This document shows, in pieces, positions 16,485 through 24,611 of a DNA stretch of 36,840 nt. The position numbers and the translations under genes are program-made. Where the stretch lies: the NCBI RefSeq assembly GCF_025363195.1, contig NZ_JANYEK010000252.1, positions 1-36,840 on the forward strand. Direction: 5' to 3'. The notes beneath the pieces are model-generated. The model ran no database searches. It had not been told where the DNA came from and saw only the letters and a list, made by a program, of their open reading frames with translations. Source of the stretch: Sphingomonas sp. (GTDB lineage: Bacteria > Pseudomonadota > Alphaproteobacteria > Sphingomonadales > Sphingomonadaceae). How positions within the stretch are numbered: the first letter of the stretch is position 1; every line of letters starts with the position of its first letter.

Positions 16485-17624
16485 TCAGCGATCGGGGGCA
16501 AAGCTGCGCAACCTGGCAACCGTCGGCGCATCCAGACGCTGGATCAGGGCCACCACCAAGTTGACGGTACGATCGAAGTCCATGCGATCGATGATTCCAT
16601 TGTGTGCGTGAGTATACCGCGCCGGAACGATGAGGTTGAGGGTCGGCACCCCCCCGGCGGTCGCCTGGATCGCGGCGCTGTCGTCGCCATACCCTTGCAC
16701 CAGATCCTTCTGCAGCGGGATGCCATTCGACGTTGCAACTTCGCCGACCAATGCGACAAAGCGCCGGTTGGGGAGAGTACTGCTATCGTAAAGGAACAGG
16801 CCTGGTCCACCGCCGAGAACGGCCTGGGTCTCTTCGGGGCTGCGCCCGGGGCTGTCGCCAGCAATCCCCCCTTCGATCGCGATGCCGATGTCGGGCTTGA
16901 TAAGATCGGCGGCAGTCCGTGCACCGCGCAGCCCGACCTCTTCCTGCACCGTTGCGGCGACATAGAGCTGGTTTGGGTGGCCGGACGCACGCAGCCGCCG
17001 CAACGCTTCTATCACGACGGCGCACCCGACCCGGTCGTCCCACGCCTTGCCCAGATATCGACCGCCCGGCAGCGCCACGAACGGTGAATCGGGCACGACA
17101 GGATCGCCGGGGCTGATGCCCAGCGCCGCGACCTCGGCGGCGGTGCGGGCACCCACATCGAGATACAGGCTATCGCGTGAAAACACCCGGGTTCGCTCAT
17201 CGGCCGGCACGACATGGACGTCGCGGATGCCGGTGACGGCATGCACCGGCCCGTTGCGGCCGATGATGATCCAACGCTGGTCGGGCAAGGCCTGATCCAG
17301 CCACCCGCCCAGCATCTGCATCGACAGGAAACCCGTTGGCGTGACGCGGCGGACCATTCCGCCGAGCTCGTCCATATGGGCATCCAGCATCACCTTCGGG
17401 CCACTCGCCCCATGTTGCGCGATGACGGAGCCGACGCCGTCATAGGTGATCTTGTCAGCCAGCGGCGTGAGTTCGCGGACCATGACGCCGCGCACCGCTT
17501 CCTCGTACCCCGAAGGGCCGGGGGCATCGGCAAGTTCGCCCAACAGTCGCTCGGTTCTGTCTTGTGGTGTTGCCACGGCGGGGAAGGTGACACAAAGAGC
17601 TGCCAGAGCTGTCAAAATTCGCAC
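16485..17624 (-). CDS. M42 family aminopeptidase, predicted exported
   Basis: A 379-residue zinc peptidase of the M42 (glutamyl/deblocking aminopeptidase) family. Metal and catalytic residues are visible: H83 in D-A-H-M-D-E, D196 in K-A-W-D-D-R, the E228/E229 pair in Q-E-E-V-G-L-R-G, E251, and the C-terminal His of R-Y-T-H. The first ~19 residues are a signal peptide (hydrophobic, then A-V-A-T), unlike most M42 enzymes, which are cytosolic TET-type complexes. The start is a GTG with GAGGAG 6 bases upstream. It probably trims peptides in the periplasm. Confidence 0.88.
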   Translation of the reverse strand: MRILTALAALCVTFPAVATPQDRTERLLGELADAPGPSGYEEAVRGVMVRELTPLADKITYDGVGSVIAQHGASGPKVMLDAHMDELGGMVRRVTPTGFLSMQMLGGWLDQALPDQRWIIIGRNGPVHAVTGIRDVHVVPADERTRVFSRDSLYLDVGARTAAEVAALGISPGDPVVPDSPFVALPGGRYLGKAWDDRVGCAVVIEALRRLRASGHPNQLYVAATVQEEVGLRGARTAADLIKPDIGIAIEGGIAGDSPGRSPEETQAVLGGGPGLFLYDSSTLPNRRFVALVGEVATSNGIPLQKDLVQGYGDDSAAIQATAGGVPTLNLIVPARYTHAHNGIIDRMDFDRTVNLVVALIQRLDAPTVARLRSFAPDR

Positions 17625-18071
17625 GCGCTTCTCCTCAGGACCGAAGGAATGCCGTTGGATCGAGCAATCCGCAAGGGAGCAATGCGATGGCTGGTGCCAG
17701 ATCTTGTCCTATTCCTTGTCCGGATGCTCGAGGCCTCGTCCGCCACCGGTTGAGGACGGCGCTTCCTCGCGGCCAGTGCGTCCTCCATGTATGCGAGTTC
17801 CAGCGGCGCGAATTGGGCGAAAGCCGTCAGGTCGCCATGCTGTCTGGCGACCTGGGGCAGCGCGGCGTCGATCAAGGGCTTGCCCGTGAGACCTTGAACG
17901 TAATCTCGTCAACCGAGAGATTTTCAAAGAACGCCGCTCAGCCGCCTTGGCCGACTGGCAGTCGCTCTTCGGAGACGCGCATTGGGTCGACACTGCCGCA
18001 AAGCTGCGGCTGAAACGACCCGGCAGCTGACGCGAAAATTCTTTAATTGCAGCGCTGGTCGGCGCTCGCAG
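17625..18071. other. Gene-poor stretch with an unidentified coding remnant
   Basis: About 450 bases between two minus-strand genes. On the minus strand 17756-17908 encodes a protein-like segment beginning R-D-Y-V-Q-G-L-T-G-K-P and ending E-D-A-L-A-A-R-K-R-R, with strong GC preference at third codon positions, but it has an in-frame stop just upstream and no start. On the plus strand a short frame ending at about 18030 (A-D-W-Q-S-L-F-G-D...) also looks protein-like. I do not recognise either. They are best described as possible remnants of a decayed gene. Confidence 0.35.
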
Positions 18072-19319
18072 CTATCCCCCCTCACGAACCAATTCGCGTA
18101 GTGCTGCCAAGAGCAGCTCGACCTCGGCCATCGTGTTGTAATGGCATAGCCCGACGCGGACGAGCCCGCCCGCTTGTGCCAGCCCAAGCCGCGCGACGGT
18201 CTCGATCGCATAGAAATGACCGGCCCACGCGAAAATTCCCCGCTCGGCAAGATGCTTGACGACCGCATCGGGTGTATGTCCCTCGACCGTGAAGGCGAAG
18301 GTTGGCACACGCCCGACCATATCGTCCGGGCCATAGAGACGCACGCTGTTGAATTGGGCAAGGCCGTCGAGCAGCGCACGCCCTAAGGCCGATTCATAGG
18401 TCTCACAGGCTTCGAAAGCCGCCGCCAGGCGATCGCGACGCGTCGGCAGCTGGCCCGCGATCACACCTCCCAACCATTCGAGATAGTCGACCATCCCGAT
18501 GATGCCGGCCTGCGCCTCGAATGAGGGCGTACCGGTCTCGAACCGTGTAGCTCCCCGCGTCCCGGCTGGTCTGACCTTATAGGCCTGGAGCTGGTCGGCC
18601 AGTTCGCGGCGACACCACAGCGCGCCGGCATGCGGCCCGAACAGTTTATAGGGGGAGAAGGCAAGCAGATCGCACCCGAGAGCGCCTACGTCGAGCAGGA
18701 GATGCGGCGCAAGTTGCACCGCGTCGACAAAGACGAGCGCATCGGACCGCTCGCGGACCGTTGCCGTGATAGTTCGCAGATCGGCGATGGTGCCTAGTGC
18801 GTTGCTCGCGCCGCCCACTGCCACCAATCGGGTACGGTCAGAGAGCAGCGCCGGCAGCGCCTCGAGTTCAAGTTGACCCGTCGCCGGGTCGAAATCGAGC
18901 CAGCGTACCTCCAGCCCCCGGTCTTCCGCCACGGCAAGCCAAGGTGCAATGTTCGCATCGTGATCCAGTCGTGTGACGACGATTTCGTCACCGGCCTGCC
19001 ATGTCCGCGACAGAGCGCGTGACAATGCGAGCGTCAACGACGTCATGTTGGGCCCGAACGCGACCTCGTCGGGGGCAGCGTTGAGCAGATCTGCAACCGC
19101 CGCGTGGGCGGCACTGGTCAGTTCGCCGACTGCCGCAGACGTTACGAAGGCCCCTCCTGCATTGGCAGTCCCTCCCAACAGGTGGTTTTGCATCGCAGCG
19201 ATCGCGTCGATGCAAACCTGAGTCCCCCCTGGCGCGTCGAAATAGATACGCGATTTTCCGTCGTCCGTCACATTGAGGGCGGGGAAACGGCGGCGGACGG
19301 CATCAATCGGAAAGGTCAT
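18072..19319 (-). CDS. Cysteine desulfurase-like class V aminotransferase
   Basis: A 415-residue PLP enzyme of fold type I, class V. The PLP lysine is K225 in F-S-P-Y-K-L-F-G-P-H; the phosphate/ring-binding D199 (F-V-D-A-V-Q) and the H120 of L-D-H-D-A-N are in place. The overall pattern resembles the SufS-like branch annotated as 'cysteine desulfurase-like', whose members often lack the mobile catalytic cysteine loop and whose true substrates are unclear. No suf or isc genes are nearby, so a role in Fe-S assembly is not supported. The frame stays open to a GTG at 19337; ATG 19319 is used because similarity begins there. No strong ribosome site was seen for either. Confidence 0.85.
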   Translation of the reverse strand: MTFPIDAVRRRFPALNVTDDGKSRIYFDAPGGTQVCIDAIAAMQNHLLGGTANAGGAFVTSAAVGELTSAAHAAVADLLNAAPDEVAFGPNMTSLTLALSRALSRTWQAGDEIVVTRLDHDANIAPWLAVAEDRGLEVRWLDFDPATGQLELEALPALLSDRTRLVAVGGASNALGTIADLRTITATVRERSDALVFVDAVQLAPHLLLDVGALGCDLLAFSPYKLFGPHAGALWCRRELADQLQAYKVRPAGTRGATRFETGTPSFEAQAGIIGMVDYLEWLGGVIAGQLPTRRDRLAAAFEACETYESALGRALLDGLAQFNSVRLYGPDDMVGRVPTFAFTVEGHTPDAVVKHLAERGIFAWAGHFYAIETVARLGLAQAGGLVRVGLCHYNTMAEVELLLAALRELVREGG

Positions 19320-19809
19320 GGTCTGTTCGTACGACACGGCTTACCGCCGCCGCCAGCCCTTGCCGTTAAATTTTTACGGGACGACGCTTTTACCGCGGCG
19401 GCGGCCAGCAATGGCTGACGGTAATATTGGGGGAATGTCCCTTCAGTCGGCGATGTCTCTGCGATGTCCGACGCCATTGTCGGTCCGCAACCTGTTCGCC
19501 GGTCGGATCGGTGACGATGAGCAACACACCTCCCGGCACCTCGAACGCCACTCCGCTGTCCAGCAGACGCTTGTCCAACCTGATCAATATATCGGCTCTC
19601 TCCGGGGGGCGACGCGGGGTGATCCGCCACGGTAAAAGTCACCACGTTGACGCCAGCTTGCCCGCCCCCGTCTTTCACGCGGGATCTGTCTTATCGACCG
19701 GACACGCTCCTGATCGATACCGGCATCCCATTGGCCGATCCGCCACGTAATCCGCGGCTGACGTTGCGGCCAATGTTCTGACGACGGACCATTCCCTAAA
19801 AGATTGGCG
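19320..19809. other. Gene-poor stretch with a possible frameshifted remnant
   Basis: About 490 bases with no intact gene. On the minus strand, two adjacent frames read like parts of one small domain: 19613-19678 (G-V-N-V-V-T-F-T-V-A-D) and, after a frame change, 19474-19596 (V-A-F-E-V-P-G-G-V-L-L-I-V-T-D-P-T-G-E). The pattern is reminiscent of a VOC/glyoxalase-type fold but too short to assign. It would be transcribed toward the class V aminotransferase gene. Confidence 0.3.
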
Positions 19810-22167
19810 TCAGAACTTCGCGGTGAGTGTACCGAAGATTTGGCGCGGGTTGCCGTAGAAGGCGGTGGCGATGCCTTCCTTGCCCAGCGTCGCCGCATAG
19901 GGACCGTTCGGCGTGGGGTTGCCCGCCGCATCGACCGGCACACCGGCCAAATTGGTGCGGATATATTGGTAGCCCGACGTCTTGTAATGCTTGTCGGTGA
20001 GGTTCTTGGCATGCACGCCGACCGAATAACGCCCGTTGCCGAACGTGTAGGTCAAATTCGCGTCCCACAGCGCATAGCCGGGCTGATCGAGGAACGGGCT
20101 CGCCGTCTCGAACTGGTGCGTCAGGCTCCGATAGGAGACGGTGGTCGAAGCATTCACCTTACCCGGCCCGACCGGCAGCGCGGCGCCGAGCGTGCTCGAG
20201 AGCGTCCAGTCGGGCGTGTTCTGGAACACGCGCACATTCGCGACATCGGTGCCGGTCGGGCCGATGAAGGTTTTGTACTTCGCATCGATATAGCCGAGCG
20301 TGCCCGCCAATGTGATGCTCGATCCCGCACCTGCGAAATCGCGCGCCAGCACGGCGTTCGATTCGAGTTCGACACCCTTGATCGTCGCCTTTGCAGCATT
20401 GGTGGTGATGCCGCAGAACGACTGTACTCCGCCGATCAGGCAGCCGACCGAGCCCGGAACCTGCACGTCGCTATAGTCCGAATAGAAGCCGTCCAGCGCG
20501 AAGGTCAGGCGCTTGTCGAACAGCGAACCCTTCCAGCCGATTTCGTAGGTCTTCACGACTTCGGGCTTGAACAGGAGATAGTTGTAGATGTCCTGATAGG
20601 TGCGCCCGGTCGTCGTGTTGGCGATCGGCGCAGACGTGCCCGACCCGCGCGGATCGAAACCCCCGCCCTTGAAGCCCTCCGAATAGGATGCGTAGAGCAG
20701 ATGGTCTTCGGTCGGCTTGAAGCCAAGCGATGCGCGCGGGGTGAACCGCTTGAAATTGGCGACGCCGGTAAAATTGGTCGACGGCGTACCGAAGGGGACC
20801 GGGGTACCGCCGAATTCAGGCGTCAGGCCGATATAGCTCGCCTTGAAGATCGTAGACTGTCGCTGATCCCAGGTGTAGCGGCCGCCGAGCGAGAGGCTCA
20901 GCTGCGGCGTGAAATCATACGTGAAGTCCCCATAGACGGAATGCGTCTCGGTGCGCACGTCGCCCTTGGTATAGGCGTTGAAACCGGCAGAAGTAGTGGA
21001 CAGCAACACGTCGAACCCGGTCGAAGCCTTCGCGCCAAGATAATAATAGCCGAGGATGCCGTTTAGTTTTTCGCTCTTATAGGCGAGCTGGAATTCCTGG
21101 CTGACTTGCTCGTTGCGGTATACCGCAGGCACATCGACATCGACCGCAGGCAGCGCGTCGAAATCGATCGGCGTGAAGGAGCGATCCTTGCGGAACGCGC
21201 TGATGCTCTTGATCGTGACATGATCGCTGATCTGCCCGGTCGCGACCAGCGACAGGCCGCCCGCCTGGATATTCTGCTTCGGGCTGTTGAGCCCGGCGCG
21301 CGTGTCGTAGGGGCTCGCTTGCACGGGCGTGCCGCTCAGCAAGCTGGTGATGAGGCGCGATCCGTTGCGCGCGTTCGACTTGTCCTCGGTATAATCGCCG
21401 GTCAGGCGCAGTGTCATGCGGTCGTCGGGCGAGGCGAATTCGATCGTCGCGCGTCCGGCCCAAACGTTCTTGTTGTAATTGTCGATGTTGAGGTTGGTGT
21501 TGCGCCCGAAGCCGTCGCGCGTCAGCCGCGCCCCGGAGACGCCGACCCGGAAAAGATCACCGATCGGCGTCGACAGGCTGATGATCCCGTCGAGCTGGTT
21601 GTACGACCCAAAAGCTCCCTTGAAGCTGGCTTCAGGATGATCGGCGAGCCGCTTGGTCACATATTTCACTGCGCCGCCGATGGTGTTGCGCCCGTACAGC
21701 GTGCCCTGCGGCCCGCGCAGGATTTCGATCCGGTCGACATCGTAAATGTCGAGCACGGCGGCCTGTGGGCGGTTGAGATAGACATCGTCGAGATAGATGC
21801 CGATGCCCGCTTCGAACCCGGGAACAGGATCCTGCTGGCCGACGCCGCGGATGAAGGCGGCGAGCGTGGAGTTGGTGCCGCGCGCATCCTTCAGCGTGGT
21901 GTTGGGCGTCGTATTCTGGATGTCGGTCAAATCGACCGCGCCGATCTTCTCCAATTTGTCGGCGGAAAAAGCGGTGACCGCGATCGGCACGTTCAGCAAG
22001 CTTTCCTCGCGGCGGCGTGCGGTAACGATGATATCGCCACTTGCGCTGTCCTCGGACTTAAGCGCAGTCGAATCTGGTGCAGTTTGAGCGAAGGCAGATG
22101 GTGCAGCGAACGTAGCAAGTGCTGCACCGGCATGAAGCAGGGCGCGTACGGAAATCAGCTGTGTCAT
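19810..22167 (-). CDS. TonB-dependent outer-membrane receptor
   Basis: A 785-residue receptor. A signal peptide (about residues 1-27, ending A-F-A-Q) is followed by the TonB-box region (D-I-I-V-T-A-R-R-R-E-E), a plug domain (V-P-I-A-V-T-A-F through I-R-G-V-G, then D-R-I-E-I-L-R-G-P-Q-G-T-L-Y-G-R-N-T-I-G-G-A) and a 22-strand-type barrel ending in a terminal Phe. This variant is very common in sphingomonads, where such receptors import siderophores, plant aromatics or other scarce compounds; the ligand cannot be told. A GAGGGG ribosome site precedes ATG 22167. It is divergent from a TetR regulator, whose likely operator sits in its promoter (22237-22265), so regulation by that protein is expected. 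Confidence 0.92.
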   Translation of the reverse strand: MTQLISVRALLHAGAALATFAAPSAFAQTAPDSTALKSEDSASGDIIVTARRREESLLNVPIAVTAFSADKLEKIGAVDLTDIQNTTPNTTLKDARGTNSTLAAFIRGVGQQDPVPGFEAGIGIYLDDVYLNRPQAAVLDIYDVDRIEILRGPQGTLYGRNTIGGAVKYVTKRLADHPEASFKGAFGSYNQLDGIISLSTPIGDLFRVGVSGARLTRDGFGRNTNLNIDNYNKNVWAGRATIEFASPDDRMTLRLTGDYTEDKSNARNGSRLITSLLSGTPVQASPYDTRAGLNSPKQNIQAGGLSLVATGQISDHVTIKSISAFRKDRSFTPIDFDALPAVDVDVPAVYRNEQVSQEFQLAYKSEKLNGILGYYYLGAKASTGFDVLLSTTSAGFNAYTKGDVRTETHSVYGDFTYDFTPQLSLSLGGRYTWDQRQSTIFKASYIGLTPEFGGTPVPFGTPSTNFTGVANFKRFTPRASLGFKPTEDHLLYASYSEGFKGGGFDPRGSGTSAPIANTTTGRTYQDIYNYLLFKPEVVKTYEIGWKGSLFDKRLTFALDGFYSDYSDVQVPGSVGCLIGGVQSFCGITTNAAKATIKGVELESNAVLARDFAGAGSSITLAGTLGYIDAKYKTFIGPTGTDVANVRVFQNTPDWTLSSTLGAALPVGPGKVNASTTVSYRSLTHQFETASPFLDQPGYALWDANLTYTFGNGRYSVGVHAKNLTDKHYKTSGYQYIRTNLAGVPVDAAGNPTPNGPYAATLGKEGIATAFYGNPRQIFGTLTAKF

Positions 22168-22236
22168 CGGTTTTCCCCTCCTGTGGCGCATCCACTGCGG
22201 CCCCGGTATCATCCGGGTTGTGCGCCAGTTGGACTC

Positions 22237-22265
22237 GCTATACTGAAACCTGAACCGGGTTTCAA
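22237..22265 (-). promoter_or_regulatory. TonB-receptor promoter with embedded palindromic operator
   Basis: On the minus strand, TTGAAA (22260-22265) and TATAGC (22237-22242) are spaced by 17 bases, a good sigma-70-type promoter for the receptor. A perfect 7-bp inverted repeat, TGAAACC (22244-22250) and GGTTTCA (22258-22264), fills the spacer and part of the -35. On the plus strand TATACT (22239-22244) could be the -10 of the TetR gene, so one bound dimer could silence both directions. The DNA elements are seen; the binding by the TetR protein is inferred. Confidence 0.65.
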
Positions 22266-22290
22266 CTTGGGAATTTGGGGAGGCGTCGGA

Positions 22291-22968
22291 ATGGCGATCG
22301 AGCGTGTAGGCCGGGCAAGGAATCTCGAAGACCTTGCAGCCGGAACCGGGGCCGATTCGGCAGCGAGCGCGGGCAAGGCACCGCGCACCGAACGCGGGCG
22401 CAAGACGCTGCGAACGATTCTCGACGCGGCGGCGGTCGAATTTGGCGAACGCGGTTTTCATGAAGCGTCGATCAGCGGCATCACGCGCCGCGCGGGCGTC
22501 GCGCTGGGCAGCTTCTACACCTATTTCGATTCGAAGGACGCCGTGTTCCGTGCGCTAGTCCGCGATATGTCCGATCAAGTCCGTGACCGCGTCGCGCCCG
22601 CGATCCGCGCCGCGCCCGATCAGATCGCGGCGGAGCGAGCGGGATTGCGCGAATTCATTTCGTTCGTGCGCGGACACAAGGAAATCTACCGGATCATCGA
22701 CGAAGCGGAATTCGTCGATCCCGAATCGTTCAAACTGCATTATACGACGACTGCCGAACGCATCGCCTTGCGCTTGCAGGCGGGGGCTGCGCGAGGCGAA
22801 ATTCGCGAAGGTGGCGCGGAAGTCCATGCATGGGCGATCATGGGGATGAACGTGTTTTTGGGGTTGCGCTTTGGCGTGTGGCATCAGGACATGGAACCCG
22901 ATGCGGTGGCGGACATCATCGCCGATCTGCTGGAGCACGGGCTGCTGCCGTCGCCCATTCTTTCGTAA
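22291..22968 (+). CDS. TetR/AcrR family transcriptional regulator
   Basis: A 225-residue regulator. After a ~35-residue polar extension comes the TetR N-terminal HTH: R-T-I-L-D-A-A-A-V-E-F-G-E-R-G-F, then A-S-I-S-G-I-T-R-R-A-G-V-A-L-G-S-F-Y-T-Y-F-D-S-K-D at about residues 59-83. The alpha-helical C-terminal ligand domain follows. GGGGAGG is 7 bases upstream of ATG 22291. The gene is divergent from the TonB receptor, and the 21-bp palindromic site between them is its likely operator. The ligand is unknown and may be the compound imported by the receptor. Confidence 0.9.
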   Translation: MAIERVGRARNLEDLAAGTGADSAASAGKAPRTERGRKTLRTILDAAAVEFGERGFHEASISGITRRAGVALGSFYTYFDSKDAVFRALVRDMSDQVRDRVAPAIRAAPDQIAAERAGLREFISFVRGHKEIYRIIDEAEFVDPESFKLHYTTTAERIALRLQAGAARGEIREGGAEVHAWAIMGMNVFLGLRFGVWHQDMEPDAVADIIADLLEHGLLPSPILS

Positions 22969-23129
22969 GCCCCGCACGCCGCGTGGGTGAATTCACGAAA
23001 CTTTGAGGCCGGTCGTTGTAGGGGCGGCATCGGTCACAGAGGCTTTGTCAGACCGGCGCCGCAGCGCGGGTCACGCGCTGGCAGGCGAGGGCGATGAGGT
23101 GCAAATGCGGGGCAAAACAGCAACGCCCA

Positions 23130-23243
23130 TTCCGGCATTTCAGTCCGTCACCGGACATCATCCGCCCGGTCGTGACGATATGTGTGCGGTTTCCTTTGTC
23201 GCTGCGAAATGTCGAGAATCTGCTGTTTGAACGCGGCCTCGAC
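23130..23243 (+). mobile_element. IS6-family transposase N-terminal fragment (degenerate)
   Basis: Thirty-eight codons read F-R-H-F-S-P-S-P-D-I-I-R-P-V-V, then R-F-P-L-S-L-R-N-V-E-N-L-L-F-E-R-G-L-D. This matches the beginning of IS6-type transposases, where a similar H-R-F-P-P-E-I-I-R segment leads to R-F-x-L-S-x-R-D-V-E-D-L-L-x-E-R-G. The usual continuation (S-Y-E-T-V-R-x-W) is missing; similarity stops abruptly after G-L-D. The DDE catalytic domain and the IS ends are absent, so this is a dead fragment. Confidence 0.7.
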
Positions 23244-23247
23244 GATC

Positions 23248-23313
23248 GAAAAGGCCCCGTGCCGATCGCTCGCGGACCTCGGTGTCAAACTTGGTCGTGG
23301 TCGTGCTCGTCAT
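23248..23313 (-). pseudogene. Possible IS3-type OrfA N-terminal fragment
   Basis: From ATG 23313 the minus strand reads M-T-S-T-T-T-T-K-F-D-T-E-V-R-E-R-S-A-R-G. IS3-family OrfA proteins commonly open with T-K-F-S/P-P-E-V-R-E-R-A-V-R. GGTGGAG lies just upstream. Similarity is limited to about 20 residues and stops where the IS6-like fragment begins. The match is short and could be chance. Confidence 0.3.
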
Positions 23314-23384
23314 CGCTCCACCTTGTCAGGAGCTCGAGCCTCCGAGAAACCCGGCGCGCTTCGGACCGCAGTGACGCGCGCCGA

Positions 23385-24407
23385 TCAACTAGAGCATCGG
23401 ATCACCAAACGACCGGCTAATAGCGGGTTGTCAGTAGGGACATTCATGATCTGACAGATTAATGTTTCGACCAGGCGCTCCCCAGCAGAGCGATAGTCCT
23501 GTGCGATTGTGGTCAGGGGTGGCTGGCTGAACGTCGCCGCCGGGATATCATCGAAACCAACGACGGCAACGTCGGTCGGTACATTGATTTCCAGCGCCGC
23601 GAGCGCGCCGATTGCGCCGATACCGATAAGATCGGACGCTGCGAAGATAGCATCGAACGCCACGCCACGCCGACAAAGCAGAGCAGCGGCGTCGTGGCCT
23701 TCTTCGCCGGTCGACAATGCATCGATTTGAAGCTCGGCAATCGGCGTCAGTCCGGCCTCCGCCATTGCCGCGCACAGGCCCAGGTATCGATTGCGGAATT
23801 CTGGATAATGATCCGACGCGTGACCGATGAACGCAATTCGCCGTCGTCCACGCTCGATCAGATGGCGACCTGCGTCATAGCCGCCTCGAAAATTGTCGCA
23901 GCCGATCGTGCGGCCTTCATTATCGGGTTCGACTGCCCCCCACCGCACAAAATGTGTACCCTGACGGACCAGATATTCTTCGCGCGCCCGATAGATCGCA
24001 TAGTCGCCATAGCCGAGCAGGATGATGCCATCGGCCTTGCGGCTGTCCTCGAAATCCATGTGCCAATCGGACGAAAGCTGCTGAAAGGATGTCAGTAAAT
24101 CGTAGCCGCGCTCAGCGCACGTGCGCAGGATCGATCCCAGCATCGCCAGGAAGAAGGGATTGATCGATCCATCATCGGGCAGGGCATCCTCGAAAAACAA
24201 CAATGCCAGTGTTTTCGATTGGCCGCGGCGAAGCGAAGAGGCGTTCTTGTCGACCCGGTAATTAAGCTGCTTTGCGATCGCTTCGATCCGCAACCGTGTT
24301 GGTTCACTGACGGTGCGATCGCCACGGAGGGCGCGGCTGACGGTCGGTTGCGAGACGCCCGCGAGCGCGGCAATGTCGAACGAGGTCGCTTTGTCGTGGA
24401 TCGCCAT
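23385..24407 (-). CDS. LacI family transcriptional regulator, likely of the alpha-glucan locus
   Basis: A 340-residue regulator. The N-terminal HTH and hinge read D-I-A-A-L-A-G-V-S-Q-P-T-V-S-R-A-L-R-G-D, then A-K-Q-L-N-Y-R-V-D at about residues 11-53. The periplasmic-binding-protein-like effector domain ends with V-A-V-V-G-F-D-D-I-P, followed by P-P-L-T-T-I, typical of sugar-responsive LacI members. It is divergent from the large TonB receptor and the glycosidase operon, the usual arrangement for maltose-type regulators in caulobacters and sphingomonads. The inferred role is repression of that operon until an alpha-glucoside binds. The frame is open to a TTG at 24458; ATG 24407 is preferred because the HTH starts shortly after it. 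Confidence 0.88.
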   Translation of the reverse strand: MAIHDKATSFDIAALAGVSQPTVSRALRGDRTVSEPTRLRIEAIAKQLNYRVDKNASSLRRGQSKTLALLFFEDALPDDGSINPFFLAMLGSILRTCAERGYDLLTSFQQLSSDWHMDFEDSRKADGIILLGYGDYAIYRAREEYLVRQGTHFVRWGAVEPDNEGRTIGCDNFRGGYDAGRHLIERGRRRIAFIGHASDHYPEFRNRYLGLCAAMAEAGLTPIAELQIDALSTGEEGHDAAALLCRRGVAFDAIFAASDLIGIGAIGALAALEINVPTDVAVVGFDDIPAATFSQPPLTTIAQDYRSAGERLVETLICQIMNVPTDNPLLAGRLVIRCSS

Positions 24408-24503
24408 GCGGTGCGCTGCGATTGCCTCCCCATGCGCGGTCCGGTTGGGGCTGCGCAATACCTAGATAGTCATCTTCACGGATGGAGGGAAGCGATGCTG
24501 TGA

Positions 24504-24589
24504 ATACGTATGCCGGATGCTGGCTTGCGCTGCAGCTCCGGCTTATCGATCGCCTCGTTACATCGCCCGAATGCGCTTTAGAACGCTCA
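24504..24589. promoter_or_regulatory. Candidate LacI-type operator region before the TonB receptor
   Basis: The divergent gap between the LacI and TonB genes has two candidate sites with a central CG, as LacI-family operators have. One is the perfect 8-bp palindrome ATACGTAT (24504-24511). The other is the imperfect GAACGCTC (24581-24588), about 25 bases before the receptor start. No convincing -35/-10 pair could be placed, so the exact operator is uncertain. Confidence 0.35.
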
Positions 24590-24611
24590 CGGGCTGCAGG
24601 AGGGGATTATC

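Larger units (their letters stand above)
22969..23384. other. Gene-poor stretch containing transposase fragments
   Basis: About 415 bases between the TetR and LacI genes. It holds a short IS6-type transposase fragment (23130-23243) and, directly beside it on the other strand, a possible IS3 OrfA start (23248-23313). The rest (22969-23129 and 23314-23384) has no recognisable gene, terminal inverted repeat or target duplication. Confidence 0.6.

Noticed and set aside
19804..21066. A 420-codon plus-strand open frame opposite the TonB receptor
   Set aside because: Arg-rich shadow frame without any domain; the receptor on the other strand is clear.
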